Shown here: positions 8,683-17,906 of the stretch, piece after piece | How the letters are laid out: the number at the start of each line of letters is the position of its first letter | Position numbering within the stretch: the first letter of the stretch is position 1 | Source: Phycisphaerales bacterium | Lineage (GTDB): Bacteria > Planctomycetota > Phycisphaerae > Tepidisphaerales > Tepidisphaeraceae | Assembly: GCA_020853095.1 (NCBI GenBank) | Contig: JADYZN010000061.1 | Span: 121,428-185,427, forward strand | DNA length: 64,000 nt | Reading direction: 5' to 3' | The notes under the pieces: model-generated | The model's database searches: none | Told to the model about the DNA's origin: nothing | The model's input: the letters and a program-made list of their open reading frames with translations, nothing else | Position numbers and translations under genes: made by a program

Positions 8683-9657
8683 TCATTCCATCGACCGCTG
8701 TTTTTTGTCGCCCCACACCGCCAGGAAAATCCCAAACTCATACAACAGGTACAACGGCAGCATCAGGGCGATCATTCCCGTCACCACGTCCGGCACGATC
8801 ACCGCCGCCACCACCGCCGCGATGAAGAAGATGTATTTGCGCAGCCGTTTCAGCGTCGGCACATCCACGATCCCCACCCGCACCAGCGCCAGCACCACCA
8901 ACGGCGTCTGAAAGGCCAGGCCGAACGCCAGCAACATCCCGACCACCATGTCGATGTATTGCGGCAGCGTGATCATGGGCGTCAACAGGTTGTCCGGCCC
9001 GAAGGCCAGGGTGCGGACCTGCTGGTTGAGATAGATTTTCAACCGGTCCTGCGTCGTGTCGAACCAGACCATCCCATCATTCAACGGAGCCGGATCGCCG
9101 CCGATCAGCGGGACGTTGAGCATCGACGGCTGCGACGTGGCCACGGCCCGGGCGGCGGGGGCATCGTATTTCAGCGGAATCTGCGAATTGAATTCGATGA
9201 AAAACGCCACCGACACCGGCAGCACGAACCAGTAGACAAACGCCATGCCGGTCAACAACAGGACCACGCTCAGCGGGATGTATTTGGTGATGTATTTGCG
9301 TTCCTTGGGATAGAGACCCACCGCGACGAATTTCCAGAGCTGGTGCAAAATCAACGGCGAGGCGATCGCCGCGGCGCAGATCATGCTGATCTGCATGTAA
9401 ACCATGAATCCATCGGCCACCTGTGTGGTGTACATCTGCGGGGCGATGTGATGATGATGCAGCGCATCCACCAGCGGCCTGCAGAAAAACGTGATCACCC
9501 GCTGGCCGAAGATAAAGCAGACGACCAGCGCCCCCAGAAATCCGAACAACCCGATGATGATCCGTCGGCGCAGCTCTTCGAGATGATCCCCCAGCGTCAT
9601 GCGATACTGGTCGGGATCGTAATCCACGGGGTTGGGCCGGGTCGTGGCGGAACTCAT
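8683..9657 (-). CDS. tatC: Sec-independent protein translocase TatC
   Basis: TatC is the polytopic receptor for twin-arginine signal peptides. The conserved N-terminal HLEELRRRI (Glu equivalent to E. coli Glu15) and LYPKERKY (Glu103 region) are present, with six predicted membrane helices. The start at 9657 gives MSSATTRPNPVDYDPDQYRM before the family core. At 324 residues it is longer than the usual 240-260, because of an insertion of about 80 residues (roughly 155-235, KYDAPAARAVATSQ to LKIYLNQQV) in the periplasmic loop between helices 3 and 4. No tatA or tatB lies in the window. The PilZ gene lies upstream on the same strand but is separated by a terminator. Confidence 0.93.
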   Translation of the reverse strand: MSSATTRPNPVDYDPDQYRMTLGDHLEELRRRIIIGLFGFLGALVVCFIFGQRVITFFCRPLVDALHHHHIAPQMYTTQVADGFMVYMQISMICAAAIASPLILHQLWKFVAVGLYPKERKYITKYIPLSVVLLLTGMAFVYWFVLPVSVAFFIEFNSQIPLKYDAPAARAVATSQPSMLNVPLIGGDPAPLNDGMVWFDTTQDRLKIYLNQQVRTLAFGPDNLLTPMITLPQYIDMVVGMLLAFGLAFQTPLVVLALVRVGIVDVPTLKRLRKYIFFIAAVVAAVIVPDVVTGMIALMLPLYLLYEFGIFLAVWGDKKQRSME

Positions 9658-9708
9658 CACGCCCCCATTGTACGGGCACGCGGGCGTGGGTTCGACTGGC
9701 CTTTGCAA

Positions 9709-9743
9709 ACAAAAAAGCCGGACAAAGGATGCCTCTGCCCGGC
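9709..9743 (-). terminator. Terminator downstream of the PilZ gene
   Basis: Read on the minus strand, a hairpin of 12 pairs including two wobbles (9717-9743, three-base loop) is followed by a run of T (A-run at 9711-9716 on the plus strand). It separates the PilZ gene from tatC. Confidence 0.8.
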
Positions 9744-9766
9744 GGAAAGGAGTTTTTCCATGAGGA

Positions 9767-10123
9767 TCATGCGGCCGGCAATGGGTCGAACTCGACCGCG
9801 ATGCGATAGCCGACGCTGCTGGGCTGACAACGCAGAACCCGCCCAAACGCTGCCCATTGTTGGCCATCGCCGGCGGCGGGAAAGCTGACGGCCAGATGTT
9901 CGCCGCAATCCAGCGGCTGCTGGCTGAGGGCGGAAAACCCGCCCATCGAAATATCCCGAAGCGCCAGGTTCAAATGGGGAAATCGTCGGGCGGTCACCGA
10001 ATGGTCCACCCGGCGTCCATCAACCTGGGCACGCGATTCCTTTCGCGGAAAAATTCGGCGCTCGCTGCCCCGTTCGTCGGTCTCCGCCGGCATTCTCAGC
10101 GTGTTTTTCAAGAAGGCTACCAT
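9767..10123 (-). CDS. PilZ domain protein (putative c-di-GMP receptor)
   Basis: The 118-residue protein is a single PilZ-type domain. The first c-di-GMP motif RxxxR is seen as ERRIFPRKESRAQVDG (Arg residues near 22-26), and the second, D/NxSxxG, as LRDISMGGFSAL. The domain closes with GRVLRCQPSSVGYRIAVEFD. PilZ proteins bind cyclic di-GMP and alter motility, secretion or polysaccharide output; the partner is not known here. The gene is flanked by its own terminator and lies divergently from the SUMT-HemD gene, about 105 bases between the starts. Confidence 0.82.
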   Translation of the reverse strand: MVAFLKNTLRMPAETDERGSERRIFPRKESRAQVDGRRVDHSVTARRFPHLNLALRDISMGGFSALSQQPLDCGEHLAVSFPAAGDGQQWAAFGRVLRCQPSSVGYRIAVEFDPLPAA

Positions 10124-10227
10124 ACGATATCGCTCCTGCGCGGCTCTGGCTTTGTATGTTGCCGTGCATTACTTTCATCGGCCGCACAGACGGTAAACAT
10201 GACCCGGCTTTCCATGATGAGGCGCAC

Positions 10228-11799
10228 GTGAAATCGCAATCCAACCCCGGCACGGTCCACCTGGTGGGGGCCGGCCCGGGCGATCCATCGCTGCTGACAT
10301 TGCGCGGGGCGCAATTATTGGCTGTCGCCGAGGTTGTGGTGTACGACGCGCTGGTGAATCCGGCATTGCTGGAACACTGCCCGCGGGCCAAATTATTTTA
10401 CGTTGGCAAAAAAGCCGCTTCCCACAGCCTGACGCAGGACCAGATCAACGCCCTGCTGATTGAGCAGGCCAAAGCCGGTCATCGGGTGGTGAGGCTCAAA
10501 GGGGGCGATCCGTTCGTCTTCGGGCGGGGGGGCGAGGAATGCGAAGCCCTTGGCGCCGCCGGCGTGCCATTTGAGGTGGTTCCCGGCATTACGGCCGCCA
10601 TCGCGGTTCCGGCGTATGCGGGGATTCCCGTCACGCATCGCGATTTCAATTCCAGTTTCACCTTCATCACCGGCCACGAAAAAGAGGATGAATATCGTGA
10701 TCCGCAAACCCGCGACCGCGATCCGGCGGCCGGTTCATCGGATGTGGACTGGGGGACGCTGGCGAAATTGCCCTGCCTGGCTTTTTACATGGGCGTCAAA
10801 TCGCTGCCGCGAATCTGCGAAAAGCTGATCGAACACGGCATGGACCGACAAACCCCCGCGGCGACGATCCGGCGTGGCACGTTGCCGCAACAACAAACTG
10901 TCATCGGGACGCTGGCCGATCTGCCACGACAGGTGGCCGAGGCGAAGTTGACGCCGCCGGCGCTGACGATCATCGGAAAGGTGGTCTCGTTGCGCCAAAC
11001 GATGAATTGGTTTGAAAGCCGCCCGCTCTTTGGCCAGACCATTCTCATCACCCGCACCCGCCGGCAGGCCAGCGAATTGAACCGTCGGCTCGACGAGCTT
11101 GGCGCGGCCGTCCTCGAAGCGCCGACCATCGAACTGCACCGGCCGGAGAATTGGGCCGAGGTCGATCAGGCGTTGTTGCGGGCCGGCGAATTTGACTGGA
11201 TTGTTTTCACCAGCGTCAACGGCGTGGAATTTGCCCGCCGGCGGCTGCGCGAGCTGGGGCGGGATGTGCGTCAGTTCGGCACGGCGAAACTGGCCGCCAT
11301 CGGGGATGCCACGGCGGCTGCGATTGAGCGGGAATTGTCGTTGAAGGTGGATCGCCGCCCGCGCAGTTTTGTGGCCGAGGCGCTGGCCGATGAGTTGCTG
11401 ACCGGCGGCCAAGTGGCGGGCAATCGATTCCTGCTGCTACGGGCCGACATCGCCCGGCCGATTTTACGCGAAAAGCTGTTGGCGGGACGGGCCGCCGAAG
11501 TGCTGGATGTGCCGATCTATCAGACCCGCCTGGCTGCCGCGTTGCCGCCGGAGGTGATCCAAACGCTCGATGCGGGCCAGGTTCACTGGATCACCTTCAC
11601 CAGCAGCTCCACGGCGCGGAATTTCTGCCATCTGCTCGGCGACGATTGTCGCCGGCGGCTGAACGGCATCCGCATCGCCAGCATCGGCCCGGTCACCACC
11701 GCCACGTTGAAGGAATTGGGAATCGAACCGACGGTTGAAGCGCGGACGTTTAATCTGGACGGGCTGGTGGATGCGATGGTGGCCGCGACACGGAAATGA
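10228..11799 (+). CDS. Fused uroporphyrinogen-III C-methyltransferase / uroporphyrinogen-III synthase
   Basis: A bifunctional tetrapyrrole enzyme. Residues about 1-245 are SUMT (CobA-type), which adds two methyl groups to uroporphyrinogen III to give precorrin-2: motifs HLVGAGPGDPSLLTLRGAQ, VRLKGGDPFVFGRGGEEC and GIPVTHRD. Residues about 262-520 are HemD, which cyclises hydroxymethylbilane to uroporphyrinogen III (QTILITRTRRQASELNRRL, and WITFTSSSTARNFC near the end). A GTG start at 10228 is preferred because GATGAGG lies just upstream; an in-frame ATG at 10156 adds 24 non-conserved residues. The fusion supplies both haem and siroheme/cobalamin precursors. A short charged insertion (EKEDEYRDPQTRDRDP) follows the TGH motif of the SUMT part. 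Confidence 0.9.
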   Translation: MKSQSNPGTVHLVGAGPGDPSLLTLRGAQLLAVAEVVVYDALVNPALLEHCPRAKLFYVGKKAASHSLTQDQINALLIEQAKAGHRVVRLKGGDPFVFGRGGEECEALGAAGVPFEVVPGITAAIAVPAYAGIPVTHRDFNSSFTFITGHEKEDEYRDPQTRDRDPAAGSSDVDWGTLAKLPCLAFYMGVKSLPRICEKLIEHGMDRQTPAATIRRGTLPQQQTVIGTLADLPRQVAEAKLTPPALTIIGKVVSLRQTMNWFESRPLFGQTILITRTRRQASELNRRLDELGAAVLEAPTIELHRPENWAEVDQALLRAGEFDWIVFTSVNGVEFARRRLRELGRDVRQFGTAKLAAIGDATAAAIERELSLKVDRRPRSFVAEALADELLTGGQVAGNRFLLLRADIARPILREKLLAGRAAEVLDVPIYQTRLAAALPPEVIQTLDAGQVHWITFTSSSTARNFCHLLGDDCRRRLNGIRIASIGPVTTATLKELGIEPTVEARTFNLDGLVDAMVAATRK

Positions 11800-11804
11800 C
11801 CGGC

Positions 11805-12938
11805 TTAAGCGCCAAACGAGCCATCGTGTTTTGATCGGGGTTTTCTCACGCCGCCGGTTGACCCGGCCGGCGCCGGAGAATCGGGCATCCGTCCGAAGAT
11901 CATCCTCCCCGCCGAGGTCTGCAAGGCGCTGGTCACCACGAATTCCACTTCCTCGTTCAGATGGTTTCGCCCCTGCTCGACGACGACCATCGTTCCATCC
12001 TCCATGTATCCCACACCCTGCCCCGGCGTCTCTCCCGGCTTGACCAGCCGAACCATCATCCGTTCGCCCGGCAGAACCACGGGTTTGAGCGCGTTGGCCA
12101 GGTCGTTGATGTTCACCACGTCCACGCCGCGAAGCTGCGCCACCTTGTTCAGGTTGAAATCGTTGGTCAGGATTCGGCCGTTCAGCTCCTTGGCCAGCGC
12201 CACCAGGCGTTGATCCACCTCGGTGGACTCCTCGCGCGTGTGCGAGTCGTACAGGATGACGTCGGCGTGTTCGGTTCCCTGCAATTTCGCCAGCATGTCC
12301 AGGCCGCGCCGGCCGCGATTGCGCTTGAGCTTGTCCGAACTGTCCGCCACCGCCTGCAACTCGTGCAACACGAATCGCGGCACGATCAGTTGGCTTTCAA
12401 GGATGCCGGTGGCGGCGACGTCGTTGATCCTCCCGTCGATCAGCACGCTGGTGTCCAGCAGCATCGGCCTGGCCCCCTTGGTCTGCTTGCTGAATTCAAC
12501 GTATGGAATGACAAATCGAAAATCATCCTTGGTCTGAAGGATGAAGCTGATGGACAGGTAACAACTGATCACCCCGACCAGCATGTTGATGTATTCCCTC
12601 ATCCCATCCCGGTTGGCGATGAACTGCGCGATCGCCTTGGGGTCGTTGCGAAGATTCGCGGAGGGTTGCCACTGTTCCACCAGCAGCCGAACCACGAAAC
12701 TCAGCGCGTACGCGATCGCCACGCCGACCACCAGCCCGAACAACGTCCCCGAAAAGATCGCCAGTTTTTTGCGGGGCGACAGGATGTCGATGCAGACCAG
12801 CAACACCCCCAGCACAAGCGACACCGGCAAGGCCAGCCAGGTGGCATTGCCCCAGAAATCGCGTGGCTGGGTCGTGAAGAAATATCCCACCGCGGAAATC
12901 AGCAGGATGAACAGCGCTCGCAGGATGTGCAGGACCAT
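11805..12938 (-). CDS. PIN/TRAM domain membrane protein (YacL-like)
   Basis: The 377-residue protein has four hydrophobic segments in residues 1-145, then a PIN nuclease-fold domain beginning MLLDTSVLIDGRIND (first acidic residue of the active site) with VPRFVLHELQAVAD and RILTNDFNLNKVAQL (further acidic positions), and a C-terminal TRAM RNA-binding domain (PGERMMVRLVKPGETPGQGVGYMEDGTMVVVEQ). This layout matches YacL-type proteins, taken to be membrane-tethered RNases, function unproven. The start at 12938 is chosen for GGGGAG nine bases upstream; ATG at 12962 is an alternative. It is convergent with the SUMT-HemD gene (five bases) and divergent from lpxB. Confidence 0.88.
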   Translation of the reverse strand: MVLHILRALFILLISAVGYFFTTQPRDFWGNATWLALPVSLVLGVLLVCIDILSPRKKLAIFSGTLFGLVVGVAIAYALSFVVRLLVEQWQPSANLRNDPKAIAQFIANRDGMREYINMLVGVISCYLSISFILQTKDDFRFVIPYVEFSKQTKGARPMLLDTSVLIDGRINDVAATGILESQLIVPRFVLHELQAVADSSDKLKRNRGRRGLDMLAKLQGTEHADVILYDSHTREESTEVDQRLVALAKELNGRILTNDFNLNKVAQLRGVDVVNINDLANALKPVVLPGERMMVRLVKPGETPGQGVGYMEDGTMVVVEQGRNHLNEEVEFVVTSALQTSAGRMIFGRMPDSPAPAGSTGGVRKPRSKHDGSFGA

Positions 12939-13164
12939 GCTGGTTGCTCCCCGGTCCGCCATGGACCATCGTTGATGGAAAGTGTACCGCCCCGATGATT
13001 CATCGGCTAGGCACACCCCGCGAATGTCCATTGAAATAAAATTGAATTCCAGGAGTAGTTTGCTGGCGTTGTGATGCACGATTTGCTTAGAATGTCGCCA
13101 CTTCGGCGCCGGGCCGGGGCAGGGCTTGCGATTCATCACAGGAGCGGCTTCGATCCAGCAGCAC

Positions 13165-14364
13165 ATGAGCGGCCGTCTCCCCTCTATTTTTGTCTCCACC
13201 GGAAGCACCTCCTCCGACATGCTGGCGGCCCCGCTGTTGCACGAATTGCGCCGGCGTGGCGCGGTTGGCTCCATGACGGCCTTGGGAGGCTCGGCGCTGC
13301 GCGAGGCCGGGGCGCACCTGCTCACGGACACCACCCCAATGAGCAGCGTGGGGGTCGCCTCCAGTTGCCGTTCGGTGATCAGTCACTGCGCCACCGTCAT
13401 CCGCGCCCATCGACAGGTCGCCCGATTGTTCCGCCGTCAGCGCCCATCGCTGGTCATTCTGGTGGACAACCCCGGCCAGAACCTTCGGATCATGTCCATG
13501 GCCCGCCGGATGGGAATCCCCACGCTCTATTACGTCCCCCCCGAAGCCTGGTGTCTGACCCGCTGGCAAATCGCGCGGATCGCCCGCCAGTCCACCGCCA
13601 TCGCCGCCCTGTCGCAAGGCGAAGCGCAAACCTACCGCGATTATGGCGGCAACGTCCGTTGGATCGGCCATCCCGCACTCGACCTGCTTGCTTCAAGCCC
13701 GCGCCCGCACGAATTAAACGGCAATCCACCGACCATCGGCCTGTTTCCAGGCAGCCGGCGCGACGAGGTGATCGACCTGCTGCCGGTGTTGCGGGATGCC
13801 GCCCGGCTGATTCAGCAAGCCGAGTCGGCCGCCCGGTTTGTCCTCTGCTCGGCCAACGACAGCGCGCACAAACGCATCCTCGCCCACCTGCCCACATGGG
13901 AAGTGCCGGTGGAACTGGTGCATCGCCAATCCCATGCGGTGTTGAGCCGCTGCGACCTGTTGCTGACCTGCTCCGGGACCGCCACCCTCGAAGCGGCCAT
14001 CGTCGGCGTCCCGATGGTCGCGATGTACCGCGTTCATCACCTGCTGGATCGGTTGATCCGATTGGCCATGGTTCGATATTCGTACTTCGCCCTGCCCAAT
14101 TACCTCCTGAACCGCCCGATTGTGCCGGAATTGTGCAATCGACAGGTGACCGGCCCGCGGCTGGCGGCCGAAGGATTGTCGCTTTTGCGCGACGCCACCC
14201 GACGACAGGCGATGATCCAGGGGCTGGCCGACGTTCGCGATGCCCTCGGCGGCGGCGGGGCGGTGATCCGCGCGGCCGATCTGGCGCAGAACATCCTCCA
14301 GGGGGAGATCGCGGCGGAACCGGCTCCGTGGGTCGGGGTGGAGGTGGTCGCCGGCCATGTCTGA
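13165..14364 (+). CDS. lpxB: Lipid-A-disaccharide synthase family protein (divergent LpxB)
   Basis: LpxB joins UDP-2,3-diacylglucosamine and lipid X to give the tetraacyl disaccharide of lipid A at the inner membrane. Family signatures are clear in the second half: VRWIGHPALDLL, IGLFPGSRRDEVIDLLPVL, LLLTCSGTATLEAAIVGVPMV and a C-terminal FALPNYLLNRPIVPEL. The N-terminal motif, usually GEASGD, reads TGSTSSDM, and the usual DAPDFN reads DNPGQN, so key first-domain residues differ. The start at 13165 is the first ATG that fits the family N-terminus. It overlaps the downstream exporter gene by eight bases, forming a lipid-A-like operon. A related glycosyltransferase acting on a different acylated sugar cannot be excluded. 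Confidence 0.82.
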   Translation: MSGRLPSIFVSTGSTSSDMLAAPLLHELRRRGAVGSMTALGGSALREAGAHLLTDTTPMSSVGVASSCRSVISHCATVIRAHRQVARLFRRQRPSLVILVDNPGQNLRIMSMARRMGIPTLYYVPPEAWCLTRWQIARIARQSTAIAALSQGEAQTYRDYGGNVRWIGHPALDLLASSPRPHELNGNPPTIGLFPGSRRDEVIDLLPVLRDAARLIQQAESAARFVLCSANDSAHKRILAHLPTWEVPVELVHRQSHAVLSRCDLLLTCSGTATLEAAIVGVPMVAMYRVHHLLDRLIRLAMVRYSYFALPNYLLNRPIVPELCNRQVTGPRLAAEGLSLLRDATRRQAMIQGLADVRDALGGGGAVIRAADLAQNILQGEIAAEPAPWVGVEVVAGHV

Positions 14365-16111
14365 GGACCGCCCGTTTACGGTCTATCGCCGGTTGATGGC
14401 GATGATCTGGCCGTATCGCGGCCGGGTGGTTTTGATCATCCTGCTGACCCTTGTGGCCTCCTTGGCAACGCTGCTGATCCCCTGGCTGGCCCGCCGGCTC
14501 TTCGCCGATGCCGTGCGCGAGGCCCGCATCGGACGAATTGACCTGCTTTTGGGGGCGATGCTGGGATTGATGGGGGCGGTCTCTTTGGCCTGGTATCTGG
14601 CCGAATCCCAATTGGCGCACGTCTCGTTGCGTCTGGTGGAAACCTTGCGCCGGCGGGTGGCCGACAAATTGTTGCGATTGCCGGTGGCGCATTTCGCCCG
14701 CACCTCCAGCGGCGATGCGCTGGGACGTTGTTTCCACGACATCAACCGCCTGCGGACGTTCTTAAACCATGCCCTGCTTTCCCTTGGCGGAGATTTGCTG
14801 CTGGCGATCGGATCGGTCGGGTTTCTCTTTTATCTCAGCACCCGACTGACGGTGGTTTTGCTGGCCGTGACCCCCATCGGCGTGTTGACGCTCCTGATCA
14901 CTTCGCGGCGGGTTCGCAGGGGATATCATGCCGCCCAGAACCAGATGGCCGACCTGACCGGCGTCCTCAGCGAGCAACTGGGTTCGATGCCCGCGATTCG
15001 CGCATTCGGCGGGGAAGAGCACGAACACCGGCGTTTTTCCGCCCAATCCGAACAACTGTTCGATCAAACCCTCCGCACCGACCGCCAACAGGCCGCCGCC
15101 CGATCCACCATCAGTTTCCTGGCGGCGGTGGGGGTGGTGCTGGTGCTGGGGTATGGCGCCCGGCTGGTTCTGGGCCAATCGGCCGGCGGGATGCGCATCG
15201 AAGACCTGATCGCCTTCGCCTTGTACACCGCACTTCTGGCCGACCCCATCCGCCGGCTCAGCCGCACGCATTATGAAATACAGCAATCGCTCGCCAGCGG
15301 CCGGCGGGTGCTCGAATTGCTCGATTGGCCCCAGCAGCAAGACCTGGGCACGCGATCTTTGCCCGATTTTCCACTCGGGCGGCTTTGCTTCCAATCCGTT
15401 CAATTTTCCTATCGCGCCAACGAACCGGTTTTGCACGATTTTAACCTGACCATCGAACCTGGCCAGACGGTGGCGGTCGTCGGACCCAGCGGAGCGGGCA
15501 AATCGACACTGAGCATGTTGCCGTTGCGTTTTTATGAGCCGGCCGCCGGGCGAATCCTGTTCGATGGAATCGACCTCCGTGACCTGAAACTCGCCGATCT
15601 CCGCCGGCACATCGGCTGGGTGGGACAAGACCCCTTCATCTTCAGCGGGACGGTCGCCGAAAACATCGCGTACGGCTCGTGGGGCGCATCGCGCGAGGTG
15701 ATTGAAAACGCCGCCCGTCAGGCCTGCGCCGATTCCTTCATCCAATCCCTGCCCCACGGTTTCAACACCCGCATCGGCGAGCGCGGCGTCGATCTTTCCG
15801 GCGGCCAGCGCGTCCGCCTGGCCATCGCCCGCGTCATTCTCCGTTCACCCGCGCTGGTCATCTTTGATGAATCAACCAGCGCCCTGGACACCGAAACCGA
15901 AACCCGGCTCTGGTCCGAAATTTCGCATTGGCTCAGCGGGCGAACCACCCTCATCATCGCCCATCGGCTGGCCACCATTCTCGATTGCCCGCGCATCGTG
16001 GTGCTCGACCAAGGTCGGCTGGTGGGCGACGGCACGGCCGACCAGCTCCGCCGCGATTGCCCCGTCTTTAACCGCATCTTCCAGCAGCAGATGAACCTGA
16101 TTCCCCAATGA
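14357..16111 (+). CDS. ABC exporter, MsbA/lipid A type
   Basis: A 584-residue half-transporter with an N-terminal six-helix membrane domain (about 1-300) fused to an ATPase domain. Walker A GPSGAGKST lies near residue 375, the signature LSGGQ near 479, Walker B LVIFDES near 499, and the switch His in IIAHRLAT near 532. It would work as a homodimer. Its position between lpxB (8-base overlap) and an LpxL-like acyltransferase (4-base overlap) strongly suggests that it flips a lipid A-type glycolipid, as MsbA does. The name is inferred from context, since the sequence alone fits the wider family of lipid and drug exporters. Confidence 0.88.
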   Translation: MSEDRPFTVYRRLMAMIWPYRGRVVLIILLTLVASLATLLIPWLARRLFADAVREARIGRIDLLLGAMLGLMGAVSLAWYLAESQLAHVSLRLVETLRRRVADKLLRLPVAHFARTSSGDALGRCFHDINRLRTFLNHALLSLGGDLLLAIGSVGFLFYLSTRLTVVLLAVTPIGVLTLLITSRRVRRGYHAAQNQMADLTGVLSEQLGSMPAIRAFGGEEHEHRRFSAQSEQLFDQTLRTDRQQAAARSTISFLAAVGVVLVLGYGARLVLGQSAGGMRIEDLIAFALYTALLADPIRRLSRTHYEIQQSLASGRRVLELLDWPQQQDLGTRSLPDFPLGRLCFQSVQFSYRANEPVLHDFNLTIEPGQTVAVVGPSGAGKSTLSMLPLRFYEPAAGRILFDGIDLRDLKLADLRRHIGWVGQDPFIFSGTVAENIAYGSWGASREVIENAARQACADSFIQSLPHGFNTRIGERGVDLSGGQRVRLAIARVILRSPALVIFDESTSALDTETETRLWSEISHWLSGRTTLIIAHRLATILDCPRIVVLDQGRLVGDGTADQLRRDCPVFNRIFQQQMNLIPQ

Positions 16112-17070
16112 CCATTCCGCGGCGATGGCTTCGTGAACTCCAATGGCTGGCCGAGGCCGCCCTGGCGATGCCATTGCTGGGTTTGGGGGCGATTCTTCCT
16201 GAAATCCTTCTGCCGGCGATTGCCACTTCATTGGGAAATTGCATTTATTATCTGTTTCCCCAGGTCCGACGCTGGAGTCTGCTGAACCTGCAAATCGCCC
16301 ACGGCGGGCGACTCAATGCCCGCCGACTGCAAACCCTTGCCAAATCATCACTTGTGCATCAGGTGCTGTTGTATTGCCAAACCGTTCGCCTGACTCCTCG
16401 AATGATCGACCAACGGCTGGTCATCATGGGGCGGGAGCATCTCCCATCCCTGCTGTCCCGCGGGCGCGGAGTCATCGCCGTCATTGGTCATCTGGGACAA
16501 TTTGAATATCTCTCCCCGGCCCTTTGGCGCATCGGTCTGCCCAATCTGGTCATCTCCCGGCCGCTGGACAACCCTTACATGCGATGGATGCAAAACCGCT
16601 GCCGGCATCGCATCGGCACGCGCTTCATCGGCAAGGATGCCAACGGCATTCGCAACGCCATGCGACATCTCAAACAAGGCGGCGGCATCATCATCGCGAT
16701 CGACCTGAACACCATCCAAAACCCTGTTTTCGTCGATTTATTCGGCGTTCCGGCCGCCACCCCTCGCGGCGCGGCCGACATGGCCCTGCGGATCGGATGC
16801 GATGTCATCCTGCTGACCTCCCATCGCGGCGCCAAGGGCCGGCATGTTGTGACGATCCATCCACCCTTTGATCTCATTCAAACCGGCGACCACGAAATCG
16901 ATGTGGCGGCCAATACGCAACAATTCACCAGCGCGCTGGGTGCGGCGGTGTTGCGTCATCCCGATCAGTATTTCTGGCAACATCCCCGATTTCGCCTTCG
17001 GCCGGATGGATCGACCTGGACCAGCAAAACCTCATGGCAAACGATCCGCCAGGCATCTCAGGCACAATAG
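16108..17070 (+). CDS. LpxL/HtrB-family lysophospholipid or lipid A acyltransferase
   Basis: Members transfer a secondary acyl chain to lipid A or a similar lipid at the inner membrane. The catalytic HxxxxE motif is visible as GHLGQFEY near residues 127-134. Supporting features are an N-terminal hydrophobic segment, the substrate-binding block RPLDNPYMRWMQNRCR (family pattern R.l.NP), IIIAIDLNTIQNPVFVDLFGVPAATPRG (usual D.. ...vpFfG..a.t..g) and a C-terminal DQYFWQHPRFRLRP, where family members have W.H.R. The 320 residues match the family. The start overlaps the stop of the ABC exporter (ATGA). Acyl chain and acceptor are unknown. Confidence 0.87.
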   Translation: MTIPRRWLRELQWLAEAALAMPLLGLGAILPEILLPAIATSLGNCIYYLFPQVRRWSLLNLQIAHGGRLNARRLQTLAKSSLVHQVLLYCQTVRLTPRMIDQRLVIMGREHLPSLLSRGRGVIAVIGHLGQFEYLSPALWRIGLPNLVISRPLDNPYMRWMQNRCRHRIGTRFIGKDANGIRNAMRHLKQGGGIIIAIDLNTIQNPVFVDLFGVPAATPRGAADMALRIGCDVILLTSHRGAKGRHVVTIHPPFDLIQTGDHEIDVAANTQQFTSALGAAVLRHPDQYFWQHPRFRLRPDGSTWTSKTSWQTIRQASQAQ

Positions 17071-17826
17071 CGCATCGGCCACTAAAATGGCCGCGATCCC
17101 GCCGATCCCCTCCGGATGCTGCGTCTGCAAGGTATGCAACAGTTGATCCGCCAGCGGGCGTGCCTCGGCCACCCAGATGAATGCGAACAACCCCCAGGGG
17201 TGATTGGTGGCGTGGTCCGGCTGGCTTTCTTCCAGATGAAACAGAGCGTTTCGCCGTACGGCCGTCGCCGCGGCCTTGTCGCCGGACTGTGCGGCATAAC
17301 TGCAAAGGGCATGCAATAACACCAGTTCATAATACCATCGCATGTCCGGGCTGTCGGAAGGTGTGGCGTACAGAAAACTGCCCTCCGGTTGTTGTCGCGC
17401 GACCAGTTGATCGAAGTGGGTCCGTGCGCTGTCTTGTCCGGTGATGAACAAGGTCAGTGCATTCCAGCAGGCGATGGCCGCCGGCTCGGCCAGATTCGCG
17501 GGCAACCTCTCCGGTGGCCAGTTGAACGATTCCGGCATCTCCAGGGAGATTTCAGTTTGATGGCGACTGAGAACCATCGCCTGCGTCAGGGCATAGGTCA
17601 ACAGCGGTCGATAAATCGAACGGGCGTGCCCATTTCGGTCGATGATTCGGCTTGCGGCGGACACACTGGGCATGGAAAATCGAACATCCGGGTTCATTAA
17701 AACCCTGGCCAAAACCGCGCCCCGTTCGACCGGGATCGCCGAGGTGGAATCGGCCGCGGGGGCCGAATCCCGCTGGTGTTGAAGCAGTTGTTCCAGTTGC
17801 CGTGCGTAATCGAGTGGATTGGACAT
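17032..17826 (-). CDS. Hypothetical protein, 264 aa, helical repeat-like
   Basis: I do not recognise a family. The product is mostly helical, with several Trp and His residues in the central part (DSPDMRWYYELVLLHALCSYAAQSGDKAA, read in parts; NHPWGLFAFIWVAEARPLADQLLHTL) that recall alpha/alpha-toroid proteins, but no catalytic residues can be named. No signal peptide is seen. Its 3' end overlaps the 3' end of the LpxL-like gene by 39 bases on the opposite strand, and it starts 80 bases from the divergent rmlA. The downstream neighbours make an envelope or polysaccharide role possible, which is a guess. Confidence 0.6.
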   Translation of the reverse strand: MSNPLDYARQLEQLLQHQRDSAPAADSTSAIPVERGAVLARVLMNPDVRFSMPSVSAASRIIDRNGHARSIYRPLLTYALTQAMVLSRHQTEISLEMPESFNWPPERLPANLAEPAAIACWNALTLFITGQDSARTHFDQLVARQQPEGSFLYATPSDSPDMRWYYELVLLHALCSYAAQSGDKAAATAVRRNALFHLEESQPDHATNHPWGLFAFIWVAEARPLADQLLHTLQTQHPEGIGGIAAILVADALLCLRCLADRLP

Positions 17827-17835
17827 TATCGGTCC

Positions 17836-17864
17836 TTGGTTGGGAATTGAAAATTCGCTACGAT
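17836..17864 (+). promoter_or_regulatory. Candidate promoter of the rmlABD operon
   Basis: TTGGTT (17836-17841), a 17-base spacer and TACGAT (17859-17864) lie about 40 bases upstream of rmlA. The match to the sigma70 consensus is moderate. Confidence 0.35.
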
Positions 17865-17906
17865 AGTGCGTTGCGGCATGGACCGATATATCGCATGAGG
17901 TAATTC

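Noticed and set aside
8626..9888. Plus-strand 420-codon His/Arg/Gln-rich frame across tatC
   Set aside because: The antisense of TatC with its hydrophobic codons reads as His/Gln/Arg-rich; no homology features.
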